This document shows, piece after piece, positions 1-10,180 of a DNA stretch of 64,000 nucleotides. The translations under genes were made by a program, and so were the position numbers. Source of the stretch: Craterostigma plantagineum (taxonomy: Eukaryota > Streptophyta > Magnoliopsida > Lamiales > Linderniaceae); assembly GCA_027422505.1 (NCBI GenBank), contig JAPQWV010000001.1:6758001-6822000 (forward strand), written 5' to 3'. The notes under the pieces are model-generated. The model made no database searches and was not told where the DNA came from. It saw only the letters and a program-made list of their open reading frames with translations. Position 1 is the first letter of the stretch. Each line of letters opens with the position of its first letter.

Positions 1-37
1 AATTCTTAATCATTTCTTTTCTTCGTATGTTTTGCAG

Positions 38-1497
38 TGTCTGCTCTCGTCATCTACCGATGGAACGGTTCGCCTGTGGAGGGTCGGAATCGACGAGTGC
101 GTCGAGATTTTCTTGCATACCGATTTCGGTATAATCTTATAGCAAAAAAAAAAATTGTCGACATTAGCTTAATTTTCGGCTAAAAGATTCAATTTTTTTA
201 TGCAGTGACTTGCGTTCAATTTAACCCGACGGACGACGATTACTTCGTCAGCGGTTCGATAGACGGGAAACTAAGACTGTGGAACATAAGTAGTCGTCAG
301 GTCGTCGATTGGCTCGAGACGAGGGACATAATCTCTGCGTTGTCCTATCGCCCTGACGGGCGAGGTGGCGCTATCGGCACCATTAAAGGGACTTGCCGTT
401 TTTTCGATTTATTAGGTATGTCTTTTTTACTCAGAGATATGCACTATGTCGACCTGTTTTCCATCGCTTTTCGTACGATTTTTTTTTTACGAATGTCGAG
501 TTCTGATGAACCCCTTTTCGTCGCTTGTCTCAGGTAATAGTTTCCGGTTGGGAGCCGATATATGCTTGACCAACAAGAAGAAGTCACCTTGTAAGAGAAT
601 CACCGGCTTTCAGGTAAATTTTTCCCGTTGTTACGTTAACTTTGTGTCGGTGTCGGAGTAAGTTTGATTTTAGTGTAGCTTTCACAAAATTGGTTTTTCG
701 TCCACTAGCTTGTCTTGGTCGGAAATTAGTCCAATATGCTTACACTATTTATCAAAACTAGTTCTAGACAGAGAGACAAGTTAGAGGACGGAAAAGCGAA
801 TAGTGTGGAAGTTATAGGACTAAGATTTTTTGGTTACCCCTGAACATACTGGACTAGTTTTGCACTAGATGATGAAAAGTTGATCAGTTTAGAACTAAAG
901 TTTTAGTTATTTTCGTCAGATTCGGATCGAGAGAGTGAACTATCGACATTTGCCCTAATTTTGTGTCCTCTGCTGACGCAGTTTTCAGCGCAAGACCCGA
1001 CGAAACTACTCGTCAGCAGCGCCGATTCCCAAGTAAGGCTCATACACGGCACGAAAGTGGCGCAAAAGTACAAAGGCCCGACCCGCAGCACGAGCGCCTC
1101 GAACTTCACTTGCGCCTCGTTCACCTCGGACGGCGAGCACGTCGTCTCGGCGTGCGAAGACTCCAACGTCTACCTATGGAACCATCGCGACGACCAGTCG
1201 TCTTCGGGCCCGAAAAAGATTACCAACGAATCGTTCGAGCGCTTCCAATCCGAGGACGTTTCCATGGCGATCCCGTGGCCCGGTTTTAAGGTCCGGCCCA
1301 AGGACGAGCCCTTCCCCTCGGGCCTCGACCCGCTAATGGGCCCGAGGCCCAAGATGTCGGCCACCTGGCCCGAAGAGAAGCTGCTGCGCCGCGGGCCGTC
1401 GGCCGGCGGCCATCTGTGGGGGCTCGTGATCGTCGCGGCGGACTGCGGCGGACGGATCAGATCGTTCCACAGATACGGCCTGCCGACTACGAGTTGA
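38..1497 (+). CDS. WD40-repeat protein (WDR44-like), 3' part of gene, 4 exons visible
   Basis: Four exons join in frame: 38-128, 206-415, 534-613 and 982-1497, all with GT donors and AG acceptors. They give 298 residues plus a stop; the 5' part of the gene lies left of the window. WD-type blades are visible as SSTDGTVRLWRV, SGSIDGKLRLWNI and SACEDSNVYLWNH, with SADSQVRLIHG between the last two. This is the pattern of plant transducin/WD40 proteins annotated as WDR44-like: a beta-propeller followed by a Pro- and Gly-rich tail ending RSFHRYGLPTTS. Family members are protein-protein scaffolds; the partner of this one is unknown. The stretch 614-981 is an intron of 368 nt. The acceptor at 979-981 is chosen because ITGFQ then joins FSAQDPTKLLVSSADS in frame; the alternative AG seven bases downstream breaks the frame. 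No inactivating change is visible. Confidence 0.88.
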
Positions 1498-2134
1498 AAG
1501 GGGGGGAGACGAGGTGGTGGGCCCCGCCTGCCGGACTTGTTATTTTTTGCTCTCATTACAAGACGGCCGTAGTCGCGTGGTTGTAAATATGTTTGAATAT
1601 TCTTGCTATTTTATGGTCTATCTACGCTTAAATATCAAAAAGTGTAAACAAATTATCAATTCTAAGTATTTTATATGATATCTTGTAAGCATGCTGTACC
1701 TTTTTATGTATTATATAAAGTAAAACGAGTACCTATATATTGTACAATTTTATTCAACTAGTACCATACATATAAAAAAATATTGACAAGGTGATTTTTT
1801 TTTATACTTTTGGGTATTTATTTAAATGTAAACTTCTCAGTATTCCAACTATATTTTATTTATGGCAAATTTCGTCAATTGCATTTTATTTTATCCACGA
1901 AGCTTACAAACTTCACGAAGGCCCAATGGGAAATGAGCTTCAGCCCAATACACACATTTCGAGTTGCGAGACTAAAAAAAAAGTTGTAAAAGAAAAACAA
2001 ATAAAAATTATGATTGGGCGAGAAAAAGACTTCAAGAGTCGCGACGACAATAGACAAACGGCAGGGTTACTTTCGTCTTTGTCAACGATGCTCCATTGAT
2101 CTGTTCTGTTCCCCTCAGCTCGATCGGAATCGAG
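1498..2134. other. 3' flank of WD40 gene and 5' leader of RING gene
   Basis: This stretch is AT-rich and has no convincing coding sequence. The first 200 bases probably hold the 3' UTR of the WD40 gene. The end, near 2100-2134, reads as a first non-coding exon of the RING gene, because a good GT donor at 2135 pairs with the AG at 2538-2539. Confidence 0.5.
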
Positions 2135-2539
2135 GTAATGTCAGCACGATAGTGTTTTTCTTTCTTTTTTCTTTCCTTTTTCTCTTTTTATGTTATGCTG
2201 CTTTGTTCATGTGATTATTGGAGCTGTTGATGATAAGCGTTGATTGTTTGGTCTTTCCTTTGTTGCGATTGTAGTATTTTCCGATTGCATCGTTTCCCGA
2301 TGGATGCTTATGGTTTCTGAAACCGTGAGATCTTACTGTACACGTTTTTTAGGCTGGTAGATTAGTGCCTGCCGAGGCGACAAGTGCTCGAATGTTAGCC
2401 TAAGGAGTGCTGTTCCTATTTATTAGGTAGTCTTTCTTATGGATCAGTCTGTGATTGGGGAATAAATCGATAGAACTTTGTTCTTCTTCATTTAGCTTTA
2501 GTGATTTTGCCCCTTTCCTTTATCCCCACTGTCTTCTAG
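2135..2539 (+). other. Probable 5'-UTR intron of the RING gene
   Basis: The donor reads GAG|GTAATG and the acceptor is CTTCTAG preceded by a pyrimidine-rich stretch. The intron is about 405 nt. Between the acceptor and the start codon at 2604 there is one short upstream ORF (ATG at 2574, stop at 2589-2591, five codons) that ends before the main start. This is inferred from splice signals only. Confidence 0.45.
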
Positions 2540-2603
2540 GAACTGGAAATTCGTTACGCATTCAAAGACATCAATGGTCGGCGTCGCTTAGCCAAAACAC
2601 ATC

Positions 2604-3416
2604 ATGTGGAAGTTCGCATCCAAATGCATCGCCAGAGCCCACGAAATGCCCAAGAACGACGCACCAAAGCACCAAAGGCAACAAGACGACCACGACTGCT
2701 CAGACGACGAACGGTCGTCCACAAACAGCAAAGCGGAAGAAGGCCTCGAATGCCCAATATGCTGCGAATCCTTCAACCTAGTCGAGAACGTTCCCTACGT
2801 TCTATTGTGCGGGCACACTTTATGCAAGAACTGCATCGTAGGCCTTCAGTGGGCGGTGGTCAAATTCCCAACCCTTCCCCTTCAGCTCCCTCTCTTCATC
2901 TCATGCCCATGGTGCAACCTATTGTCCTTTCGTTTGGTCTACAAGGGAGTGCTGAAGTTCCCTCGTAAGAACTTCTTCCTCCTATGGATGCTCGAAAGCA
3001 TGAACGGCGATAGGGTGAAGACTCAGTCTCAGTCTGCCATGTGTGAGGACGATCAGGCAATTTGGGCATCGAACGATAAATCGACTTCAAGAATCTGCCC
3101 GGGAAATCACCATAGGCTTGGTGGGCATGGGCACATAAGCGCTTCCGCCGCCCATCATCAGCAGTTCGACGATTATCTGACCGTCGAGAGGCTTCATTCA
3201 TGTTTGAGGAAGTTGCTAGAGTTCTTCGTTCATCTGACTGCAAAGTTTCCCCTGGTAATTCTTTCCCTTCTCATCGTTCTTTATGCTGTTCCCGCGAGTG
3301 CGGCTGTGTTGGCTCTTTATGTGGTTATTACGGTCTTCTTCGCCGTTCCTTCTTTTCTCATTCTCTACTTTTCGTATCCGAGCTTGGATTGGCTGGTGAG
3401 GGAGATCATGAATTGA
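2604..3416 (+). CDS. RING-type E3 ubiquitin ligase with C-terminal membrane anchor
   Basis: A single-exon coding region of 270 residues. A C3HC4 RING finger is complete: C50, C53, C69, H71, C74, C77, C101 and C104, with the long loop before the last pair (LQWAVVKFPTLPLQLP) typical of this plant subfamily. The motif SCPWCNLLSFRLVYKG and the following KFPRKNFFLLWMLESMNGDR are the conserved family core. Two hydrophobic stretches at about residues 213-232 and 235-256 should anchor the protein in a membrane, with the RING facing the cytosol. RING proteins of this kind recruit E2 enzymes and transfer ubiquitin; the substrate is unknown. The N-terminal 45 residues are polar and probably disordered. 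The start is the first in-frame ATG after the 5'-UTR intron and a five-codon upstream ORF. No damage is visible. Confidence 0.88.
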   Translation: MWKFASKCIARAHEMPKNDAPKHQRQQDDHDCSDDERSSTNSKAEEGLECPICCESFNLVENVPYVLLCGHTLCKNCIVGLQWAVVKFPTLPLQLPLFISCPWCNLLSFRLVYKGVLKFPRKNFFLLWMLESMNGDRVKTQSQSAMCEDDQAIWASNDKSTSRICPGNHHRLGGHGHISASAAHHQQFDDYLTVERLHSCLRKLLEFFVHLTAKFPLVILSLLIVLYAVPASAAVLALYVVITVFFAVPSFLILYFSYPSLDWLVREIMN

Positions 3417-3689
3417 TAATGGTTCTTTTCAATCTATGGCTGGCTGGCTTTCTTCGTATTTAATGTTATTTTGCTCCACGAATGTTATTTCAAGGTTGTT
3501 TTTTTTAGTCTTAGAAATATATCGAGTGTGACCAACCATGTTGTATTTACATTGTATCTGGTTGGTATATGTAGACTTTAAAATTTAACTCATACGTGTA
3601 TCCTCTAAAGCATATCTTATGGATGATGGATCATTAAATTTCTCAGTTTGAGGTGTTTGAAATTCATTCTGCTTTCATGATGTTGGGTG

Positions 3690-4232
3690 TAGAGATGCCC
3701 AACCGGCGGTTAGTAACCGGCGGTTGACGGTTAGTCCTATGACTAACCGTAACCTAACCGGCCGGGGACGGTTGACGGTTAGCCGTCCCCGGTTGCCGGT
3801 TAATCTGACCGCCGGTTAATTTTTTTTTTTAATTTTTTTTATTTTTATTTTGCAATTTACTGCAAAGTTAAATGAATTTTCGGTGTATTTTCGTTCGTAT
3901 TTTACTATTTTTGATGTAAAATTTTAAATATAATAAATTTGTGAATCATAAAATATATTACAAAATTTTATACAATATAAACTACATATTTTAAAAATTT
4001 CTAATTAATTATTATTAATATTAGTAAAGTTACATAGTATTTCTAATTAATTAATTAATTATAATATTAGTAAATTAAATAGTTTATTTTTTATTTTTTT
4101 ATTTAACGGCGGTTAATAACCGGCGGTTGGCGGTTTGGGAAAAACCCCTAACCGCCTCGTAACCGGCCGATGACGGTTGCCGGTTACGGTTACCGGCCGG
4201 TTACCGGTTACGGTTAAAAATGAGCATGTCTA
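3690..4232. mobile_element. hAT-type MITE, copy 1 (543 bp)
   Basis: The element starts TAGAGATGCCCAACCG and ends in the inverted form (CGGTTAAAAATGAGCATGTCTA). It is flanked by a perfect 8-bp target duplication GTTGGGTG at 3682-3689 and 4233-4240. Inside each end are several copies of a GC-rich AACCGGCGGTT word that lets the ends fold on each other; the core is AT-rich with no ORF. An 8-bp duplication and a TAG-starting inverted repeat are hAT hallmarks. A second copy lies at 62648-63774. Confidence 0.88.
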
Positions 4233-4736
4233 GTTGGGTGGTCGTTATCATATGTTTCCTTAATTGATTGACATACTCGTACCATTTTCCTTGCAACTTA
4301 GTACTTTGATGTTGTAAATTGTTGGTCGACATTATGAATTGTGTTGATGGATAACGGAATACCGATAGCATATATGTTTCCTTTTCCGACCATCCACGCA
4401 CACGCAGGTTGTTAAGATTGAAACGAATTTGAATCTCATCACAAAAGTCTCTGCGATAGTTTTCACATTCCAATCATGTTCAGTACGTAGTTTTTGAAAT
4501 CTCGATTTGCGAATTTACAGATTAAAGATTTTGCAAGTTGTTTATAGGACCGAAGTAAAAAACCCAGATTCAATATGGTACGAGTCTAAACTTCACTTGT
4601 CGGTTGGACGACTCTCTTTTACAATGGGATATAGTTCCCAAAGTCCACACAACTACGATGGGAGTCCAAATAAATTTGAACCCATGACGTCAAGATATCA
4701 CATTCACTTGACATAATCCATCGAAGACTGACATTA
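4233..4736. other. Non-coding stretch between hAT MITE and mini-Helitron
   Basis: Open frames of 69-90 codons occur on both strands, but none has recognisable domain content or a gene-like context. I see nothing else here. Confidence 0.4.
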
Positions 4737-5029
4737 TCTATTCTATTTTATTAAGCCCAGTGCTTTGGTTAAATTGTAACTAGTTCAATTAATTTGATCT
4801 GTGTATTGACCAATCATATTTCACTTACAAATTAATGATCATTTTTGAAAAAACTGTAACCCACGTTCATATTGCACCCACGTTCACATTGTCAAAAGCA
4901 TCAAAGAGTAGCGAATTCTGAGTCAAATGAGTAAAAAAAGTAAATCTATAAATAAATTTCTATTGCAATTTATTTGTTTATTTAATATGTAGTTAGATTT
5001 TGCACCCGAAGAGTGTGCACGGTTACTAG
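4737..5029 (+). mobile_element. Short non-autonomous Helitron-like element (293 bp)
   Basis: The 5' end reads TCTATTCTATTTTATTAAG after an A. The 3' end reads GGTTACTAG followed by T, with a small hairpin (TGCAC ... GTGCA) about 10 nt upstream. This is the TC...hairpin...CTAG layout with insertion between A and T that defines Helitrons. There is no coding content. Confidence 0.55.
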
Positions 5030-5271
5030 TATATAGTATTGAAGAAAAGGCTTACAAGACAATGATAATCGATAAGTGCCAAAAGCATAGACAAATAAGG
5101 GAGGAACGCAAGCACATAAAAATCACAGACAACATCACAATCAACAAATCCCACAAGAAACATGAAATTTAAAAAAAAAAAACATATTCACTTTACCTAT
5201 TTTCTACCTGCTATAACCATTTAACCATAATAATTACCTCCCCATATATCATTTCCACCGTGCCATTCGCA

Positions 5272-7311
5272 TCAACCATGACTTGCCCCGACAACGCTGC
5301 TATTCGCGGGCGCCTTCACCAGACCGACCCGACCCATCGCACTCCTAACCCGCTCCGCATCGTCGAACCTCCCCACAGCAGCGTAAATATTACCCATCAG
5401 AACGTAATTGCCCGTATTATCAGGCTCCATCTCAAACAGCCTCTCAGCAGCAATCTTCCCAAACTCCACATTCCCATGTATGGCACACGCTCCTAGCAAC
5501 GCCCCCCAAACGCTCGCATGGCCCGCAGGCCCGTCGGCCATCCCCTCAATCAGCTCGCGGGCCTCCCCGAGCCTATCGGCCCGGCCCAAAAGGTCCACCA
5601 TGCAAGTGTAGTGGTCGGTCCTAAGGCTCTCCTTGTGGTTCCTAACCATGAACTCAAACAGGCCCAAGCCCTCATCCACCAAGCCCGAGTGGCCACAGGC
5701 GTGTAAAGTCGAAGTGAAGGTTACCTCGTTGGGTTTAATTCCCGACCCAACCATCTGATTGAAGAGGTCTAAGGCGACTCTTCCATGCCCGTGTTTACCG
5801 TAGCCAGCGATTATAACACTCCAAGAAACAATGTCCCTTTTTCTAGCGGGGAGAGAATCGAAGAGCTTGTGGGCAATCCGTAAATTCCCGCATTTTGCGT
5901 ATACGTCGATCAGACCCGTTAGGATTTCGGGTTTTCTTGCGAACCCAGATCTTAGTAAATACCCGTGGATGTTCGATGCCTGGCGAAGGTCAGCTTCCAT
6001 GGCGTAGGCTGGGAGGAGGCTCTTGAACGTTGCATCGTTGAGTTCGACTTCTTTTCGAAGCATCAGCTTGAAGACTTCTATGGCTTTTTTCGTTAGCTTA
6101 TTGTGGAGACAGCCCGAGAGGATCGAGTTCCATGGAACGGTTCTCTTCTTACAGGTTTTGGAGAAGACCCTTTGGCTGAGTTCGAAAGAGTTGCACTTTG
6201 CGTATAAATCGATTAAGGCTGTCACGACGTTAACGTCTTGCTCTGTGTCGTGCCTTATCGCGAAGCCATGCAGGGATTTCCCGAGCCTCAAGTCGTTAGA
6301 ATAGGCGCACATGGCAAGTAGTGAAGCGAGAGTTACCTCGTTGGGCCTTAAACCATCTAATTGCATCAATCTGCACACCTCTAAAGCGCCGTCGATGTTT
6401 TCAGACGAGACGTAGCCGTGGATCAGCGTTGTGCATGTCACGACGTCTTTCTCCACCATTTCGTCGAAGACATGTCGTGCCTCGTCCATCTTCTCGCACT
6501 TGACGTACATGTCGATCAGAGCATTTCGAACAGCCAATCGCTTTCCTAAGCCTCGATCTTCAACCAAGTCGTGAACTTGCCTGCCAATGTCTAATGCCTT
6601 GGTGTTGCCACAAACGGGCAAAATGGAGAGAATCGTCGCAGAATCGATCTCCACCTTGCTATCTACCATCTTAAGAAATAAAGCGAGAGATTCTTCTCCA
6701 CTACCGTTCCTATACAACCCACCAATCATCGTGTTCCACGACACAACTGTTCTGTCGTGCATTTCATTGAACACCTGCCTCCCACTGTCCGTATCCCCAC
6801 AGTTCATGTACATGGCTAGCAGAGAATTCCCCACAAAGCTCCCCAGCAAGAATCCTCCCTTCACCGTCATTCCATGAACAACCTTTCCGATCTCCGGCAA
6901 CACCATGTCCCCAATGGCTCTCGCAACAAACGGATAGGTGTATTCATCGGGAACACAACCCACAGCAGAAGAACGCATTTCGACAAACAGCTCCAACGCA
7001 TTCACCGGAAGCCCCCTCTCAACGTACATCCTGATCATGCCCTTGTAGGAAATGACGGTTCTCTTAGGCAATCCGTCGAACAGCTTGCGGGCATAAGGCA
7101 GGTCGCCGCAGAGGCCGTAAGCGGCGGTGAGGAGGTTGAGGAAGTGGGTAGACAGGAGGTCGGAGGCGATGAGATGGGCGTGGAGCTTCTGCGTGGTGGG
7201 TAAGGACTTGGTGCGGGTGGCGCACCGGTGTAGGATGGACTCGCATTGCGACGGCGCGGCGGTGAAGAGGTGGCTGAGTGCGCGTGAGAGAGGTAGTTGG
7301 GCATTGGACAT
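5272..7311 (-). CDS. PLS-class pentatricopeptide repeat protein with E domain
   Basis: An intronless gene of 679 residues, as usual for plant PPR genes. Repeats run through most of the protein; recognisable cores include VVSWNTMIGGLYRNG, AVRNALIDMYVKCEKMDEA, NVVTALIDLYAKC, ILTGLIDVYAKCGNLRIA and DIVSWSVIIAGYGKHG. The C-terminus carries an E-type region (SVWGALLGACAIHGNVEFG ... NTGNYVLMGNIYAAVGRFDDAERVRSAM) and stops before any DYW deaminase. The protein should bind organellar RNA in plastids or mitochondria and probably takes part in C-to-U editing with a partner that supplies a deaminase. From memory of the family it most resembles Arabidopsis At5g39350, which is of similar length. The ATG at 7311 is the first in-frame one and leaves a short N-terminal region for a transit peptide. 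No stop or frameshift is seen. Confidence 0.9.
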   Translation of the reverse strand: MSNAQLPLSRALSHLFTAAPSQCESILHRCATRTKSLPTTQKLHAHLIASDLLSTHFLNLLTAAYGLCGDLPYARKLFDGLPKRTVISYKGMIRMYVERGLPVNALELFVEMRSSAVGCVPDEYTYPFVARAIGDMVLPEIGKVVHGMTVKGGFLLGSFVGNSLLAMYMNCGDTDSGRQVFNEMHDRTVVSWNTMIGGLYRNGSGEESLALFLKMVDSKVEIDSATILSILPVCGNTKALDIGRQVHDLVEDRGLGKRLAVRNALIDMYVKCEKMDEARHVFDEMVEKDVVTCTTLIHGYVSSENIDGALEVCRLMQLDGLRPNEVTLASLLAMCAYSNDLRLGKSLHGFAIRHDTEQDVNVVTALIDLYAKCNSFELSQRVFSKTCKKRTVPWNSILSGCLHNKLTKKAIEVFKLMLRKEVELNDATFKSLLPAYAMEADLRQASNIHGYLLRSGFARKPEILTGLIDVYAKCGNLRIAHKLFDSLPARKRDIVSWSVIIAGYGKHGHGRVALDLFNQMVGSGIKPNEVTFTSTLHACGHSGLVDEGLGLFEFMVRNHKESLRTDHYTCMVDLLGRADRLGEARELIEGMADGPAGHASVWGALLGACAIHGNVEFGKIAAERLFEMEPDNTGNYVLMGNIYAAVGRFDDAERVRSAMGRVGLVKAPANSSVVGASHG

Positions 7312-7877
7312 TCATCAACTCCGTGAAAACCGTTTATGCCGTCGGCGATTGTGCTCTGCAAAAGTGAAAAGTGGACTATAGTTGTAGACGACGACGGCTC
7401 TTGCTTACCATGTTCCAAGTTAATTGGGCCTTGAGCCCATTTTAATCTATGGAAAGGCCCAATTACATTAGAAGGCCCAAGTAACGTAACGCATCACACA
7501 GGCTACTAATTGATCGGACAACTGAATCTAGAGAGCTCCATATCTCTCTGAGATTGCCGCTATTTGGGTGGAAATTGAACTCTGTATCATATCAATATTA
7601 TTTGTAATCTCCATTCTGAATTTCTCACAGGGAACTAGACAAGTGGTAAGTAATGGGAATGTTGTCTGCTTTGGCACCAATTCACTACACCATCTCTATG
7701 TAAATGTCGCACAAATCTATCCAAAGCAAGGTTATGTAAGAAGCATCCCCACTTCTCCACCAAAACATACAATAAACGCACGCCCACAAAACCCTTGGCG
7801 CTGAAGGCTTCTAACCACAAAGGCGATATTTATAAGTAGGCGTAGCTATTCACCAGCAAGAGCATGGTAGCATTCTC
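7312..7877. other. Intergenic region between PPR gene and zinc-finger gene
   Basis: Both neighbours lie on the minus strand, so this stretch holds the promoter and 5' UTR of the PPR gene on the left and the 3' UTR of the zinc-finger gene on the right. Small frames here match no family I know. Confidence 0.5.
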
Positions 7878-9542
7878 TTACACTTGTGCTCCGCAAGACA
7901 AAACATTTCTTCTCTTCGACTCCATGTCCTCGGCACTGACATCATCAGCTGCCCTCTTCAAAGATTTCGAACAGCCGTCGATTTCACGGTTTGAGTTGTC
8001 TGAAGAAGCTGAAGTGGAGGCAGCAACAGCAATCATGGGAGCAGAAGAAGGAGCAGTAATGGAAGGAGGACTAGTGCTTTCTGATGTCATCTTCAGAAGA
8101 TTTTTCTTGTGCCTTCTACCAAGTAGGTGTACGTCGAGATCAGACTTATTCGAGCAACCAATCTTGCAAACCTCGCACCACGTTTCTTTCTGCCGAATAA
8201 CTGGCTTCTCTGTAGAACCTGGCAAAGCAGTGGAAGTAGCATGCAAGGAGTGGTTACTAACGGATACATCAACAACTGCGCTCTTCAAGGATTTCAAACA
8301 TACGTCAGCTTCTTGATTTTCAGGGTTTCCCTCTATCGCAATGATTGGCTTGTCTGAAGCATTAAACGTGTGAGGCCCATGAGGTTCAGCAATGACAGGA
8401 TCAATACCTTGTGTTTGCAATTTCAGTAGATTTTTCTTATGCCTTTTACCCAGTAAATGGTCATCGAGAACAGACTTCGTACAGCAAGCAAACTTCACAC
8501 CAGGCTTTGTGTGCAATGTCGATAGAAGCCGGCAAAGCTGTGCAACCATCAATCACAGGAGGTGAAGGAGCAGTAACGACAGGCAATTCAAGTGGGCTAT
8601 TAGCTGACTTGTCCTCTATAGATGCTGATGGCACTTGTGTGGAACCAGCAAGCAAAGAATGGTTATTGTCAGATACATCATCAACTGCGCTCTTCAAAGA
8701 TTTGGGACCAATGTCAGCTTGCTGATTTTCTGGGTTCACTTCTGGTGCAATGATTGATTTGTCTAAACTAGTAAGCGTATGAGACCCCTGAGGTTCAGTA
8801 ATGGCAGGACCAATGCCTTCTGAGTTCAATTTCAGTAGATTTTTCTCATGCCTTTTACTAAGTAGATGATCATTCAGAGAACGCTTCGAAGAGCAGTAAA
8901 TCTTGCAAATTTCGCACCAGGCTTCGCGTGCCTTGTCGCTAGAAATTGGTAAACTGTCAATCGCAGGAGGTGAAGTAGCAAGCAAGGAACTGTCAGAAGC
9001 CTCTTTTCCTTTCCTCTTTGCTTCATCTCGACGGGCTTCGATGCTTCGGTAGAGATGCACAGCAGAAGGTACAGGTTCACCCTAGAAATGACAGTCACAA
9101 AACCGTTACATATTGGTAGGATAATACACAAATCTCCCAAATTAGAACATCAGTGCACTGAGCCCACTTTGAAAAAGGAACTGATTCAATTCAATCAATC
9201 ACTAGCAGGAAGAGAACGATCAATAAACTTCAAAAACACTAAACTGCTTACTTTCATAGCCGCATAACTCAATGCTCCCAGCACGTATTGCCCGAGTGGA
9301 CTCCACCAATTGATATCCGCGTTCGTAGAATCATCGAACCACACGGCTTGCTGCGCCACGTTCTGAGGCGGCGGAGGCGATACATGAGGGAGAGACAGCT
9401 CCTTGATGCCGGAACCTATGATAGAAGCTTTTGTTGGGTCGGCGGCGGCGGCGGTGACCTGACCAGGATTTGTGGCGCGCAATTTTTTCATCCGATTGGA
9501 TCTTCGACGTGGTTTGGTGGCACGCAAAGGGCATTGATCCAT
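7878..9542 (-). pseudogene. Multi-finger U1-type (zf-met) C2H2 zinc-finger protein, frameshifted
   Basis: Exon 1 is 9542-9252 (MDQCPLRATKP ... SYAAMK). A 170-nt GT-AG intron follows, and exon 2 starts at 9081 (GEPVPSAVHLYRSIEARRDEAKRKGKEA). Exon 2 carries three tandem units of about 110-130 residues. Each has a U1-type finger of the form WCEICKIYCSSKRSLNDHLLSKRH, then a basic KNLLKL stretch and a diverged acidic/Ser-rich spacer. Such fingers bind double-stranded RNA or nucleic acid in nuclear RNA-processing proteins. Near 8480-8500, in the second finger, the reading frame shifts. Compared with finger 1, about 8 nt are missing between the second Cys and the DHLLGKRH part. The upstream frame then ends at 8461 and the downstream half continues in another frame to 7878. 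Either the gene is broken or truncated after one finger, or the assembly has an error here. The rest is well conserved. Confidence 0.72.
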
Positions 9543-9631
9543 GGTGAGTTTACAGCTGCTAAATCAGCTCTTTCTCTACTATGACGGGAAGAACGCCTAT
9601 TTTAGGGTTCAGTTGTGCCCAAATCTTTATA

Positions 9632-9894
9632 CTAGTATTTTCTTGCACAACCGATGTGTGTTATATAATATTATCATTTTCTTGCGCATGTGTGCTATAT
9701 AATATTATCAATATTTAAAATAAAGAAATCATAATATTAAAAATAGAAGGACATTTAGAAATATAAAATATTGTGTTAGTGCGTTGTTACCCTAATTTAT
9801 ACTATTATTTTATTAATTAACGAGAATCTACGGACCAAATCAATTTGGAATTAAAAGTTTGTATCCCGCCATCACCATTTATATATAGTATAGA
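9632..9894 (-). mobile_element. Short Helitron-like element (263 bp, minus orientation)
   Basis: Read on the minus strand it starts TCTATACTATATATAAATGG after an A and ends AAAATACTAG followed by T. A CACATCGGTTGTG hairpin lies upstream of the 3' end. The hairpin block is partly duplicated inside (9640-9710). No ORF. Confidence 0.55.
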
Positions 9895-9924
9895 TATAAT
9901 ATTATTTATGTAAATAATAAAGTA

Positions 9925-10180
9925 CTAGTATATGTATGGACACCCAATGTTTGTGTAAAAAACATGTTAAATTTTTTTAATACTTCGAACATTTCATATC
10001 AAAGTAATTTAAACAATAAAATTTTAACTTGGGATATTCTAATAAATGAAAATATGAAGAATAAAATTGTAATTTAACTATTAAGGGTAAAATTGTAAAT
10101 AATCATTATTAAATTGACAGACCAAATTGGGCAGTTTATAGCCACCTTAGACTCTTTATATAATAATAATAATATACTAG
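9925..10180 (-). mobile_element. Remnants of further mini-Helitron ends
   Basis: Two more minus-oriented 3' termini are seen: CTAG at 9925-9928 with an ACAC...GTGT hairpin, and CTAG at 10177-10180 with a GCACAC...GTGTGC hairpin. The matching 5' ends are not clear, so the boundaries are approximate. Confidence 0.35.

Noticed and set aside
7035..7418. Overlapping frames antisense or shifted to the PPR gene start
   Set aside because: Shadow frames of a GC-rich coding start; low-complexity Ser/Pro/Arg content.
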